A stretch of DNA of 64,000 nt from the NCBI GenBank assembly GCA_964019335.1, contig OZ025680.1, forward strand, positions 62,001 through 126,000, given 5' to 3'. The position numbers and the translations under genes are program-made. Shown piece by piece: positions 1-10,609 of this stretch. Below the pieces are notes generated by a model. It made no database searches. It was not told the DNA's origin and saw nothing but the letters and a program-made list of their open reading frames with translations. This DNA is from Diplonema japonicum. Taxonomy: Eukaryota > Euglenozoa > Diplonemea > Diplonemida > Diplonemidae. Numbering within the stretch: position 1 is the first letter of the stretch; the number at the start of each line of letters is the position of its first letter.

Positions 1-2549
1 TTCTGGGGATGTAGCGACGCATCGCCTGGTGTAGGCAGCGAGGATGGCATTGATGAAGACGGGCGAGATAGGGCACCCCTGGAGGATCCCATTTGTGGTG
101 CGGAACACCTCCCCTACCCCCGCCTGGAAGCGCAGACGTCGGTCGAGGTTGGCGTACATGGATCTTAGTGGTCTTAGGATGTTCTCGGACATGCCCAGTC
201 TCTCCGCCAGGTCGAACGTTAATGTGACAGGGATGGAGTCGAAACACTTCCTGAAGTCCACTGACAGACCATACAGAGGTTCCGCCCCCTGTCGGGCATT
301 TTCCACTTGCGCACACACTTTGAAGAGTAGGTCATCCACACCGTGTTTTGGTCTAAATCCGTGCTGTGTCGGAGTGATCCACCGTTCCTGCCACTCGAGA
401 ATGTCTGGAAGCCTGGCGCACGCCCAAAGGCGGTAGAAGGCACTAGAAACCGTGATCGGGCGATGATCCAGGGGTTCCTCCGACTCAGATTTCGGGATCA
501 TCGTGATCAGGGCAGTCAGGATGGCCTGTGGCCACACGCCGGTCGTCTCGATCCAGTCAAAGAGGAACAAGAAACCATTGAGGAGCTCCGGGGGTAGGTG
601 TGCTAGCTCACTCAGCCTCCATCCGTCTACCCCCGCACAGTGTTGCCGCTGTTTCTTGTGGAGGACCTTTTGCAGTTGAGCAAAGGTGAGTTCCGTGGTG
701 GTCATCGAACAGTGCGGGATATATCCCCCGAAGAATTTCACGAACTCTTCAGTAGCCGGCTCCGGTCTGTCCTTGTACATCTGGAACACAGGACTCCATG
801 CCTCCCTGAACGCGCGGTCGATCTCGCCAAGGTTGGTGCTGAGCCTCCCGTCAGCCGTCCGGACCGCCAGTAGCTCTCTCGACTGTTTGCCCTGCACCAG
901 CCCTGCTATGGTCCGTCGATGCTTCGCAAAGTGGTGCTCCATTTCCCTTTTGTGCTTAGTCCCCCGAGCTAACTTGTTGGCGACGTCCATAGTTCTCTGC
1001 AGTTGGAGCACTTTAACCTGCATCTCCGCAGCGTCCTCGGCCAAATCCACCGACGGCGCCGCGTTCTCAGGAATGACGCGTTGATTCACCGCTCGTCGCA
1101 CCACGTTGTCCCATGCTTTACAGATCTCATGCGGAGGGGCTCCACATAGAGGCTTCAGCCGTCTGATTATAGCCGCACAGCCTACGCGAATATTCTCGAG
1201 CGCAAGATACCTTTTCGAGACGGCACCCATACTGTGCGCTGTAGCAGGCGCCGTAATGCACTTGAGAGTCGGCTCGCCCAGACTCCCTCGCCCAAGGTAG
1301 CTTGGATTAAAGCTTTCCCTTGACGTTCCCAGTAGGTGCCGTTCGCAAATCGAGGAAAGGAACTGGTAGGCGCTGTCCATGTCACCCAGCGCCCTGAAAG
1401 ACGCCAGTGTTTGTAGGAGGTCCGCGGGCGGGGGGCGCCTTTGTCCAGCCGGAGCCGGGGTAATCTGCCTAGGAATGGAAAACCGGTAGGTCGTTTGCTT
1501 GAGCGCTGTGATTCCTAGCCTAAGCCTAAGAGCAAGGTGTGAGGGAACCCCGATGTCGACCGTTTCGCAGTTCTTCAACGTGTGTGCCGCAACTTTGTTG
1601 AGCAGGATGTAGTCCGGCCTGGTCCTCGCTACTGCAGTGACAAAGGTCGGGGGGGTTTCCTCGTCCTTGCGTCCGGCAATAGTTGCGGCTGCGTCCACCC
1701 ACTGGTCCGCAAGTGCTTCAGCTAGTACGGGGGATTCCCCCAATGACGTGTTGAAATCGCCAGTGATCACCACTCCCCCAGCTCACACACGCCGCAAACG
1801 GTTTCATGTAGCAGCTTTTCCCTCTCCAATCTGGCGTTTGCGGTGCCGTCCTTCACCGGACAATATAGCGTGATCACATGCAGCCATGTGTTGGTACCCA
1901 CCGCGATCCTTGCGTGCACCCTCCGCGATGTCGGCATGTCCCCACTGAACACCGTGCTGTCCCGCAGCGCCAGGAGTCGCTTCTTCACCAGGATGCCCAC
2001 CCCTCCTCGTACTGCAACGTCCGGAGCTGCCAGCCCGTGAATCACCTTGCACTCCTGCGGCAATCCCCACAACATTCTATGCGCTTGGAGGAACGAGTCC
2101 GTCTTCGTCTCCAGCTCAACCCTCAGTTGACCCGCCTTCGTGAGGGCTGTTTCCTGCAAACAGGCGATGTCGAAGCACTGCGTCCTTAACCTGTTCTCAT
2201 GGTTCCGGTAGTTCGTCATGTTCGCTGAGAGCAACACCAGTTCATCCGGGTTGGTGGGCCCCGGGTTGGGGTGAATGTCACCATGTGTGAGGAGTCTCCT
2301 CCGAGCTTCGCCGGCAATTGACTTCCTCGGACGTTTGGTAACGGGTCGGTGACCTCGAGGCAACGCCACCGGCCTGCGGCGTGAGCATAACGCACCGTTG
2401 GAGGGTGCGCCAAACCAGTCGGAGGGTATGCAGCGTGGGCTGAGGAGTGAGAGCGCGTCGAGGGTTAGCCCGTCCAGCGTGATCAGAGTGAGAAGTGCAA
2501 AAAGGAAAAGGAGCACGGGCCGGAGTAGGGAGCCTGACCACGAGGATAG
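1..2549 (-). pseudogene. LINE ORF2: endonuclease and reverse transcriptase, frameshifted
   Basis: The upstream half (2549 to about 1770) carries a hydrophobic stretch, the 2A-like motif GDIHPNPGP near 2265 and an EEP endonuclease with DIACLQET and a GGVGILVKK stretch. One base is missing near 1770. In the shifted frame the endonuclease resumes with VITGDFN, and an uninterrupted frame then runs to base 1. Reverse transcriptase motifs are clear: PTQHGFRPKHGVDDLLFK, motif A in VDFRKCFDSI near 240 and motif B in NGILQGCPISPVFINAIL near 60. The catalytic (Y/F)xDD motif and 3' UTR would lie outside the window. The frameshift marks it as inactive, unless it is an assembly error. Confidence 0.85.
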
Positions 2550-3909
2550 TCAGTTGAACTCATCCTGCGTGACCAGAGCTAGGTCCATCAGCGCCGCCTG
2601 GTCAGCGTCCCTTTTTCGTGAGGGGGAAGCGGATTCAGCGGCCGCCCGTTTAGCATCAGCCTCCGCTTTAGCCTTCGCGAGTGGGGACAGTGGGAATTCG
2701 CCTCCGTGAGCTTAACATGAGACCTTCCCTTGGGGTGGTATGCACGTCCGCAGCGCCGAGGTTTGTCCTCGACAGCCCATTCTCTGATCGAGATGGAGGG
2801 CATGTTGTCCGGTCGGCTGATGATGAGAGTAGGGGGGGGGCTCCTCTGCCCTCGCTAGCCATCTCCCCCCGGGCATCCGGCTGAGCTTTTTTATTTCCCA
2901 CCCCTGCATCCTGCAGTCGTCTGTGATGTCACACGGGTGCTCCCCGTACGCGGCCCCCTCGATCACATACTTCCTCCCCACCTGATCTTCCGGCAGGAAC
3001 ACCGCGCCAAGAGATTGCGTCACCACGTGCCGAGCAGTGCCTGGCGGGAGCATGATCGCCAGACCGATGGGAGTGACTGTGAGGGCAATACGGAAGCTAG
3101 AAGAAGGCCCGGTGAAGGTACGAGGAACATCCACCGGTCGGATCGTTTTCTTGAGCTGGATGACTTCCAACCGTTCCTCGGGGAGGGCGTGTGTCCAGTA
3201 CACGTCGTTGTCACCGCTGTTGCTGAGGAGGCGGCTGGCGTGCAGCCAGTCCACGCGCACCCTTGCTGTTGCTCGCTGCGCCGTCCTCTCAACCCGCCAT
3301 ACGTTGTCCCTCGTGACCTCGTAGGCTTCCTGTTTGTCCCTAGCAGCTAGCATCGCCATCCTGGCCACTGCCTCCCCGTTCGTTGTTCTCGCCCACTGCT
3401 CGTTGGAGCAGAAGTCCTTGGCGACAATCGCCACGAGGACCACTGTCCTGTTCGTGCGCGTCTTGGGCTTGTCCCCGTCGGCCATCGTCGGGTCGTATTG
3501 ATCGCCGGACGTCCATAGGGTCTTGATGCCTCTGCTAGTGGGGGTCGCAACCTCCCTGGCGCCCTCGAACCGGGTTGTTGAGACGACGCGGTGGTCCAGC
3601 TCCATGCTCGCCAACCTCGCCGCTAGGACTTCGGGATCGGGACAGTTGAAGTAGATCCCCTTGAGAAGTGGTTCGGGGACTTCGTTGAAAATGGGCGCGC
3701 CGTTCCAGTGTTTTGCGTCCAGGGAGGTCTTTGGTGGGGGGCCTCTCAGTTTGTCAGCCCACGTGGAGGTCACAGGTCGCTTCTGCTGGTCTGGCTTCCT
3801 GGGTCTGATTGGTTGCCCGACCGTCTGCCACTTCCCGGCCTTCTGGTGCTGCGGTTGTTGCTGCTTGGTGGTCTGCTTCTGTTGCTGTCCCTGCTTCTGT
3901 TGCGGTCCC
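2550..3909 (-). pseudogene. LINE ORF1-like protein, 5' truncated and interrupted
   Basis: The open frame starts at 3909 without an ATG with a Gln/Lys-rich stretch (GPQQKQGQQQQKQ), followed by a globular region of about 300 residues with no family I can name. It reaches a TAA at 2712, and the same frame continues with an Ala/Glu/Lys-rich segment ending in DLALVTQDEFN and TGA at 2550. ORF2 follows in that same frame without a spacer. The element may therefore once have encoded a single polyprotein divided by the 2A-like motif. That is inference; intact relatives would settle it. Confidence 0.6.
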
Positions 3910-4007
3910 TGAAAAAAAAAAAAAAAAGTGTCCTAAGATCCACGAGGGTACGGCAGGTACAATGGAACTAAAAAAGGTGAGGAAAGCAAAGGAGGCCTTT
4001 TTGTCGT

Positions 4008-4370
4008 TCAACCAAAAGTAACTTCTTGAGTTATTGTAACGTCCAGGACCCCGGGTGGGGACTCATGGTCCAAGAACAGAATCCCCATACGCTCTCTCAG
4101 AGGCAACTCATAATTACTTATCGTCAGAAAATGGTGTCGTGCAAAGACGTTTTTGTACTCAGGTTGGATGAACGCTTCGTTAAACAAATTGAGATATTTG
4201 CAGAACTGGTCTGACTCATTTGCTTCAAGAATAAACATGTTGGACTTCAGGTTAACTTTTAACATCGATAGCTTGTTCCGTATAAGTACAGGTATCTTCT
4301 TCCGTTCGAGTATTCTTTTCACGCTCGCCTCCAACGATTCCTCTGTAACCGGAACCAGGCGGCTCGACAT
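4008..4370 (-). CDS. Hypothetical protein, 120 aa
   Basis: An intact frame starts with MSSRLVPVTEESLEASVKRI and ends in TFG plus TGA. The sequence is a mixed-charge, non-repetitive globular protein with no signal peptide or membrane segment, and I do not recognise a family. Upstream, TTATCAGACAG about 30-40 nt before the ATG could be a trans-splice acceptor. The next gene upstream (PyrBI) ends about 230 bp away on the same strand. The stop lies about 80 bp from the retrotransposon, so the insertion could have cut off a downstream exon. Base composition resembles a real gene more than the surrounding low-complexity DNA does. Confidence 0.55.
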   Translation of the reverse strand: MSSRLVPVTEESLEASVKRILERKKIPVLIRNKLSMLKVNLKSNMFILEANESDQFCKYLNLFNEAFIQPEYKNVFARHHFLTISNYELPLRERMGILFLDHESPPGVLDVTITQEVTFG

Positions 4371-4597
4371 TCTTTTCCCCCTTTAAGAACTGTCTGATAA
4401 TGTTTTAAAGCCAGTTTTAACCCTTTTGGGTACGGGGGGGGTAAAATAATAATAATGTAATATCGAAAAAAAAAAGAAGAAAAAAACAAAGGGGATTCAA
4501 CGGCTGATTTGACGGACTGGCAGCGGCAGGGGGGGGGGGACGTTTAAAACACTTTTTTTAAAAAAAGAAGAGAGAAAAAAAAATCACTTGGGGCGGC

Positions 4598-6423
4598 TTA
4601 GATGGCCCAGATGTCATCGAAGTTGTGTGGCTTTTCACAGTAAGCACAGCTAAAGGCAGGCGGGTCGACAGACTTCCGGACAAAGTCTGCCATGGCATGT
4701 TCATGGTTCTTTCGGTGGCTGATGCATGTCGCGTTGGTGCAGTCGATTTCCTGTAGTAATTATATTTTATTCCCTTTTATTTTCCCAATTTTTTTTTGAT
4801 TTTTTTTTTTCACCCCTATTAGGAAAGCTATGAAGTAAAATTGGAGGTAAAATAAAACCCACTCTCGTGATTCTACGAAATTCATTATCGTGAATAAAAT
4901 AGTTATTCCCCCCTTCATACTTCAAAGTCGTAAATCCTGGGCGGCATGTGCAGACGGTACTTCGTCACCACCCTGTCCTTCTCGATCACGTTCAAAGTGC
5001 ATTCTGGCGAGATGGCCGACAGCTTTTTCAGCATCGCCTTATCGAAGAAGGACTCCGTGAGTGTTGGGAGCGACACAATGCCCTAGTTGGTTTTGATTCT
5101 TCTTTTTTTTTTCCATCCCCCTGTTGTATCATGTACCTTAACAGCATCCTTCTGCGACCTCGAGGAAAAGACCCCTGCAGTCCCCACCACGTCGGACAGC
5201 TGAAGGATCTTTGTCAGCTTCGCGATGGTCTTCCACACCTTCTTCACGTCTGTCCCCCTGCAGATGTGGTCGAGGACCAGCCCGTTAGAAACAGGTTTGA
5301 TCCCCATCTTCATCTCGCCTTTCGTGATTTCCCGTCTGCTCTCCATGTCCACCTTCTCCACAAAATCCTCAGTCGTCTCTTCCACCTTCTTCCCCTCCCC
5401 CGTAAAGTCCTCCCCCAGGGCTCCTCCGCACATCGACAACTCGATGATACGCGTGAAGTACCCATTCACCGACTGCCCGTCGTACGCGTTGTAAGACGTG
5501 TTGTCCAGGAACAAGGGGACCACGGGGTACTTCTGGTGGCGTGGCAGGGGGTGGTAGAACTTGGAGTCCTTCGGGATCTTGCCGAGGAACTCCTTTCGGA
5601 AGGTCACTGCCCTGCGGAGGTACTCCTCTCTGCCCAGGATCTTGTCACCCATCCTCTCGAGCTGCAGTCTTGTGTAGTACCATATGGACGCGATGTCGTC
5701 CTGCTGCAGGTACTCGTCGATGGAGTTGAACTTCCTGACGATGAAGTTGTTGGCTATCATTCGTTCCTCGTACTCTGCTGGCATAGCGAGCTCTGTTGGT
5801 GCGATGAGGTCGACCTTAACCTTGTGGAAGACGCGCAGCCCATCTGTCTTGGAGTGCACCGTGCGACCGTGGTAAAGGTCACCCGTGAGGACAAGGTGGA
5901 TCTGGGAACGGTCCCAGTTTTTCTGTTCGAGGAATGAGAACTCGTCCAGGAACTCTTGTGTGGGGTGCTCGTGGCGGCCGTCGCCAGCGTTGATGAAAGA
6001 TGCGCGTGGGAGGCCTAGCTTGCCGCAGTACTCACCCACAACCTTGTCCAGCCATGTGCAGGTACCCTCCAGCTTCGACCGCACGACGAAGATAGACTGA
6101 TCGGTCGAGTAGCCACACAGCATCTTGACGGTGTCCGTGATGCTCTCCTTCTTGTTGAATGACGACGTTGCTGCGTCGAAGACGTTCATCTTGCACCCGT
6201 GGAACAGGGCTGCGTTGCGGAACGACTCCTTCGTCCTCGTGCTGTCCTCCATGAAGATCAGGTACACAGCCTTCTCCCCCGCTTGGATTTTGAACTTCTG
6301 CACCCCCTCACCCTTCTTCACCGCTTCTTTTAGCTTCCGCGTTTGGTTATATAAATAATACTGCTCATCGGGAGTCAGGTCGTTCACGACACTCAGACTC
6401 CTCCCTTCGAAGTGCAAAGGCAT
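4598..6423 (-). CDS. pyrBI: Fused aspartate carbamoyltransferase (catalytic PyrB + regulatory PyrI)
   Basis: Catalyses carbamoyl phosphate + aspartate to carbamoyl aspartate, the committed step of pyrimidine synthesis. I place three exons: 6423-5137, 5082-4921 and 4750-4598 (introns 54 and 170 nt, both GT-AG), giving 533 aa. The catalytic part, residues 1 to about 335, has all hallmarks: STRT at 61-64, the KKES loop near 91, HPTQ at 153-156, GDLYHGRTVHS near 181 and HPLPR near 291. After a charged linker, residues from about 376 match the regulatory chain (NGLVLDHI for the allosteric domain). The last exon supplies the zinc domain, with CTNATCISH and a later CAYC giving four cysteines. Bacterial PyrB and PyrI are usually separate, though fused chains are known (Thermotoga maritima). 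The zinc domain appears only after splicing, which supports the exon model. Bacterial ancestry is inferred. Confidence 0.92.
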
Positions 6424-6489
6424 CTTGTCCTCTCCCGCACCTGGTTTTCTTTTTTCTTTTTCTTTTCTTACCCTTTCTTTTATTTCTTT

Positions 6490-7045
6490 ATTTCACTCTT
6501 CGTCATTTTCTTCACTCACTGGGGCCTCATTATTTAACGCGAAACGGCCATTATTTAACGCGAAATCGCTATTATTTAACTAGTTAAATAATGAGATTTT
6601 GCAGTTAAATAATGGCCCTTCAGAGTGGAAAAATGAGTCTCGCCGTGGAAAAAAATGCACCCAACCCCTTGAAAATCTTTTTTGGGGTGGGGGTATTTTG
6701 ACTATTTTTGGCCATCTGAGGCCATTCCAGCCCTTAAAAAGTGGGAATAAGTGCCTTACTTCCCCTTTAAATGCCACGGCGAAATAGCTACCCTGTATTA
6801 CCTTAGGAAAATCCCAAAAAGCTGACCTGCGTGAAAAAAAAAACAGCAGTGAAAGCAGTGAAGAGTGAGTGACTCAAATGACGAAAAGTGAAATAAAACG
6901 ACTTACTTGCCGCCAAATGAGCCATTATTTAACACTCGTTACCGTTTTTTTTGCACTCGGGCCCTGCGGGCTTTCGTGCAAAAAATTCGGGAACTCGAGT
7001 TAAATAATGACTCATTGTTTGTTGGCAATAAATAGCTATTTCTAA
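6490..7045 (+). repeat. TTATTTAAC-rich foldback repeat, copy A (MITE-like)
   Basis: Contains several CATTATTTAAC motifs, a 22-bp perfect palindrome at 6571-6592 centred on AACTAGTT, and inverted copies of a segment reading TTTCACTCTTCGTCATTT. A recognisable inverted copy lies at about 56950-57320, sharing GCCAAATGAGCCATTATTT, the TTGGCAATAAATAGCTATT end and the GTGAGTGACTCA block. A shorter relative is at about 33680-33772. No coding capacity was seen. Exact ends and target duplication are not resolved. Confidence 0.65.
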
Positions 7046-7804
7046 TGGGCTTTTGTTCCAGAATCTTTCAAAGAAGGCACAAGTACAGTAGGGCACATTC
7101 CCATCGTGTTGCCGTAAAGACTGGAAGGGGATAGCCAGCACCCAGCTAAAAAAAAAAGTAGTTTGACGCCATGCTTGTGCGCTTGAGCAGGGGGGGGTAG
7201 GGGGGTCACATGGTAGTAAAATGGGTTTTTTCAAGTTCGCCAGTGCAGAAACTGGAGCTCCAAGCTTTTCTTTTGAAAACGGTAACGTTCCCCAACATAG
7301 CCCTATGGGGGGTGATATGTTCCCATCAAAGAAACAGCAGCAATAACAATAACAATACCAATAACAATGGGGACTATTGTTCCCCTCACACATCTGACAT
7401 AGCAGGCTGGTTCGAGCCAAGGAAACGAGAAAAGAAGCGGGGGGGGGGGGGGGGGGGGGGGATTTTGCGGGGTAAAATACATTTAAATATGCTGCTCTCT
7501 ACCAATGTGTACCAGGGGCTAGGCTTATGATGTGAATTTCTGAGGCAGAAAAAAAAAATAGGTAAAAAAAAAAAATTTACTTAAGCACTTGCCAAGCACC
7601 CGCCAATACAATCTTTTTTCCACTCCGATCACCAATAAACCTTCATCATCCTTCAACCGTCCATAGCGTAACTCAGTTCTATTCCCACTCTGCAAAATCT
7701 TAAAGAAGTAAGGGGGGGGGGGGGGGGGGTGATAAAGGGATCATTCTGAGACACCCTTCAGCATCCTAAAAGGGAGAAATTAAAAAAAGCAATTCGGTCG
7801 ATTT

Positions 7805-7955
7805 TCGATTTAGACTCAGAACCACGCTGCCCCATTTCTTGGATCAGTGAGGCACCCCGTGCCCATCCATTAGGTCGGGTGCACGTGTCCTGGGTGGGTG
7901 TGATAAGTACTATATCACGCTAGGCGGTGGGTTGCGTGGGTTCTGAGTCTTATAG
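7805..7955. other. Folded non-coding island, possible structured RNA or foldback element
   Basis: A mixed-composition stretch in homopolymer DNA. AGACTCAGAACC-ACGC near 7812 is complementary to GCGTGGGTTCTGAGTCT near 7936, giving an outer stem of about 16 bp. Inside, GTGATAAGTACTATATCAC forms a 6-bp hairpin. It has no open frame and no family I recognise. Confidence 0.35.
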
Positions 7956-8122
7956 TGATAGAGGTCGCGCTCCTTTTTCTTTTCCTCCCCTCAGTTCTCA
8001 GACCGACAAAAAAAATGTTTTTTGAATACCAATAAAACTCATCTTTCACCCCCCCCCCCCCCCCCCTCTTTTTTGTTTCGAGAGAAAAAAAAAACAAAAT
8101 GATAAAACACGAGAAAAAAAAA

Positions 8123-8165
8123 GGTGTCTTTGAAGGGAACCTGCAGTGTGTGACAGGATCGCCTT
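8123..8165 (+). repeat. Dispersed ~40-nt hairpin element, type A
   Basis: GGTGTCTTTGAAGGGAACC, then TGCAGTGTGTGACAGG and ATCGCCTT. An AAGG/CCTT outer stem and a CCTG/CAGG inner stem can form. It is flanked by A runs. Related copies lie at 23388, 51592, 55951, 62297 and 62966, all in the same orientation. Confidence 0.7.
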
Positions 8166-8325
8166 AAAAAAAAGAAAAAGAGGGAGTTTTTTTTTTTTTT
8201 TTTTTTTACTTGGGCATCCAAAACCTTCTTTCATCTCCCCTCCCCTTTGTTTCTAAATCTAATTGCACACACTGGTGTAGGTGTAGAAGAGAAGGGGGGG
8301 AAAAAATTGGAAAAAGGGAGTGCCG

Positions 8326-9648
8326 CTACATGGTATGCGCGATAAAAGTACTACAATGGGTGCACATCATGTGTAGGAGTTTCTCGTCCTCTTCGCTGAA
8401 AGAGGTGAGCTCCAAGGTGGTCGCCTTCTCCCCGTCTTGGGAAACGTCAAGCGGAGCGAACTTGTTGATGAACTCCACCAACCCAATTACCTTCCCCGTG
8501 TCGTCCTTCACTGGGCCGATGAGGATACTCCTGGACTGATACCCACTGTACTGGTCGCTCAGCCGATTGTCTTTGAACCTCTCGTCCGTGTACACATCAT
8601 TTACATTCAGTACCTTGCCAGTGTTGACAACATGCCATTTGGTCCCATTCTTGCGCAAGGGAACTGTGCATTGTTCCTGTGTGTATGTTATACCCTCCCC
8701 TTCCCCTTTGTTTCCTCGTACCTGTGTGATGTGCTCTGTCATGAACTGACTATACTCAGCGTATGTAATCTCATCAGCGTCGGGAAGCATCTGCGCCACC
8801 CGCTTTGCTTCCCAACCCACTTTGATCAAAACCTTCGCAAGCTGCTCAGTGGCTATGTTAGGCCGGGTGGATGCGTCCTTTTTTTTTTTTTTTTTTTTTT
8901 TTTTCAAATGGGTCGAACCGAATACCTTCCCAGTCGCATATTTAAATGCATCCCCAAGCTCCTCCTGAGTAGGGTACACCCCATGGCGCACCATCGTGAA
9001 CAGTGTGGTCGGCTGTGCGTTGCTGCCCGACGGCTTCTTCGTGATGTCCTCCAGCATGTACAGCGTGCACCTGTCGCAGTTGACCAGTTCCCACCCCTCT
9101 GCTATGATGGCGTCGAAGAGTGTCCGCATCTTCTCTGCCTGTTTCATCCTGTCTGCTTTTTCCAGATCCAAGAAGAGAAGGTTCACCATTCCCAAGCAGC
9201 ACCCCACCATGACCCCCAACGCCGCCCCGAGGGTTCCTACAAGCTTAATTGATCTAAGGTTTCGCTGCGAGTTGGACAGCGGTGGGTACGTGATGCCCAT
9301 CTTCGCGGCAATGGCCTCCACTGTCCCGCCGAACACGACGCCTGCGACGTCGCTGAAGAGCTGTGAAGGCGTGTGGTGTCATCCATGCCATACCTGACCA
9401 AATGCCGCTGCGATTAGTGTAAATTTCAAGTATTGTCCAAAGAAGTTATCGATCAAGTCCCCTGCGTGTATCATAATCGTGTTGTCCATGAGACCAAATC
9501 CAACCATCGGGACCGCGCACGCCAAAAAATGCCTCATCTTCACTTGCTGTGAAGGCTCCACGACCGGTCGCTCCGTGGCCCACCGCCGGCCCTTACCCCT
9601 GAACCGCGAACACTTCCCCACCGCTACCCTCCATCGTCCGACCCACAT
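8326..9648 (-). CDS. TMEM65-like membrane domain fused to a GAF domain
   Basis: Four exons (9648-9394, 9360-8926, 8877-8722, 8676-8326) give 398 aa; introns are 33, 48 and 45 nt. The N-terminal part matches the TMEM65 family: PMVGFGLMDNTIMIHAGD, then AAAFGQ joined across the first intron to LFSDVAGVVFGGTVEA, and a last hydrophobic helix around GVMVGCCLGMVNLLFL. The C-terminal half is a GAF-type sensor domain (NTGKVLNVNDVYTDERF, then GLVEFINKF), interrupted by an insertion that weakly resembles an EF-hand (ADEITYAEYSQFM). Ligand is unknown. The 48- and 45-nt introns are multiples of three without stops, so retention is possible; the former would add a run of nine lysines from its poly(A) tract, which argues for removal. 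Location may be mitochondrial, by analogy with TMEM65. Confidence 0.8.
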
Positions 9649-10609
9649 GTGAGTGCCGCCGTGAGGGGCACCCCGCCCTCTGTTGTAAGGTGGTTTATCT
9701 CAGTTTATAAGAGTGCGTTATTAAATAAAAGAAGAAATATCTATGAGATACAATCGGGTGGGGAGGTGGAGGGGCAGTCTTGCAATGGACAGAGGGGAGG
9801 AGGAACAGAGGTGTCGTGTTAATGGAAGAAAAAAGTAAAAAAAATTACAAAGGAACGAAAATAAAACTCCTGTAGGGCAGGGAAGGAGTATGCGCCCCTT
9901 TCTTTTCTGTGGATGACATGCGTACTTCTTTTTCTTTCTTTCTTCTTTCTTTTTTTTAGAGCTGCTGCGGGCACCCTTTCCATCTACTCTGACGAAGTCG
10001 TGACACAGCCTCTTTATGTATTTAAGCAGAGACCAGAGAAGGCCCCTGGTATCCAGATGGGGGAGGAGTACAGGGGGTGATGGGGGGAAGGAAAAGAGAA
10101 AAGGAGCCGTAACGATAGAACGATGAACAAGTTGTTTAACACACAACATAATTAAAGGAAAAGGGAGCTTTTACGTCATCTGAAGATATAATATGCCTTT
10201 TCGTGACCTCCCCCAGCCAGTCTCACCGGCATGACGCAAACAAAGAAAAAAAAAATGATGATTTCAAACCTTTTCGGGGGCGGGAAAGGAAATAACATAG
10301 AGCACAAAAAAAAAACTCTAAATATGAAATATGAAATAACCTTCCCCTCCCCATACAAAAAAAAAAACTTTTTGAAATGGTTTTCAGTTTATCATTTTCT
10401 TTTTCTTTATGTCTGCACAATTCTCTATTCATGAAATTCTCCAAAGATCAGGGGGAAGCTCACAGACATGGTTATAAATATCAGATGCCAGCACACGCAG
10501 GAGGAAAAAAAAGGGAAAAGATAAAAAAAAAAAAAAAAAGTAAAGGGCAATACCATACATTTTTCGATTTCTGTTTCGTTACACGGAATATTTAAAATCT
10601 TTCTAAAAT
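9649..10609. other. Intergenic region
   Basis: Low-complexity purine/pyrimidine DNA with A runs, probably 5' leader of the TMEM65-GAF gene and 3' UTR of the next gene. The open frames here (for example 9721-10149 minus) are lysine/phenylalanine-rich artefacts of homopolymers. I see no RNA gene. Confidence 0.5.

Larger units (their letters stand above)
1..3926 (-). mobile_element. Decayed non-LTR retrotransposon (LINE), 3' part outside the window
   Basis: Read on the minus strand, this holds in order a Gln/Lys-rich ORF1-like protein, a 2A-like motif, an apurinic-type (EEP) endonuclease and a reverse transcriptase that runs off the window at base 1. One reading frame carries ORF1 and the start of ORF2, broken by TAA at 2712-2714 and TGA at 2550-2552; a one-base deletion near 1770 then shifts the frame before the reverse transcriptase. 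The 5' end has no ATG and abuts a 17-nt poly(A) run on the plus strand (3910-3926), so it is probably 5' truncated. It sits directly downstream of the small gene ending at 4008. The clade was not determined. Confidence 0.85.
6424..8325. other. Intergenic region with repeats and homopolymers
   Basis: No gene that I can support. It contains the TTATTTAAC-rich foldback repeat (about 6490-7045), G runs near 7440 and 7710, C and T runs near 8048 and 8189, a folded island at 7805-7955 and a hairpin element at 8123-8165. A 163-codon minus frame at 6929-7420 lies partly in the repeat and has biased Cys/Tyr composition, so I do not call it. Confidence 0.6.

Noticed and set aside
4948-5937. 329-codon plus-strand frame opposite PyrBI
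   Set aside because: Shadow of the catalytic domain on the other strand; no recognisable family.
6929-7420. 163-codon minus-strand frame
   Set aside because: Overlaps the TTATTTAAC repeat and microsatellite-like CAATAA units; Cys/Tyr runs come from the repeat.
7410-7425. GGTTCGAGCC resembling a tRNA B box
   Set aside because: No A box or cloverleaf can be formed around it.
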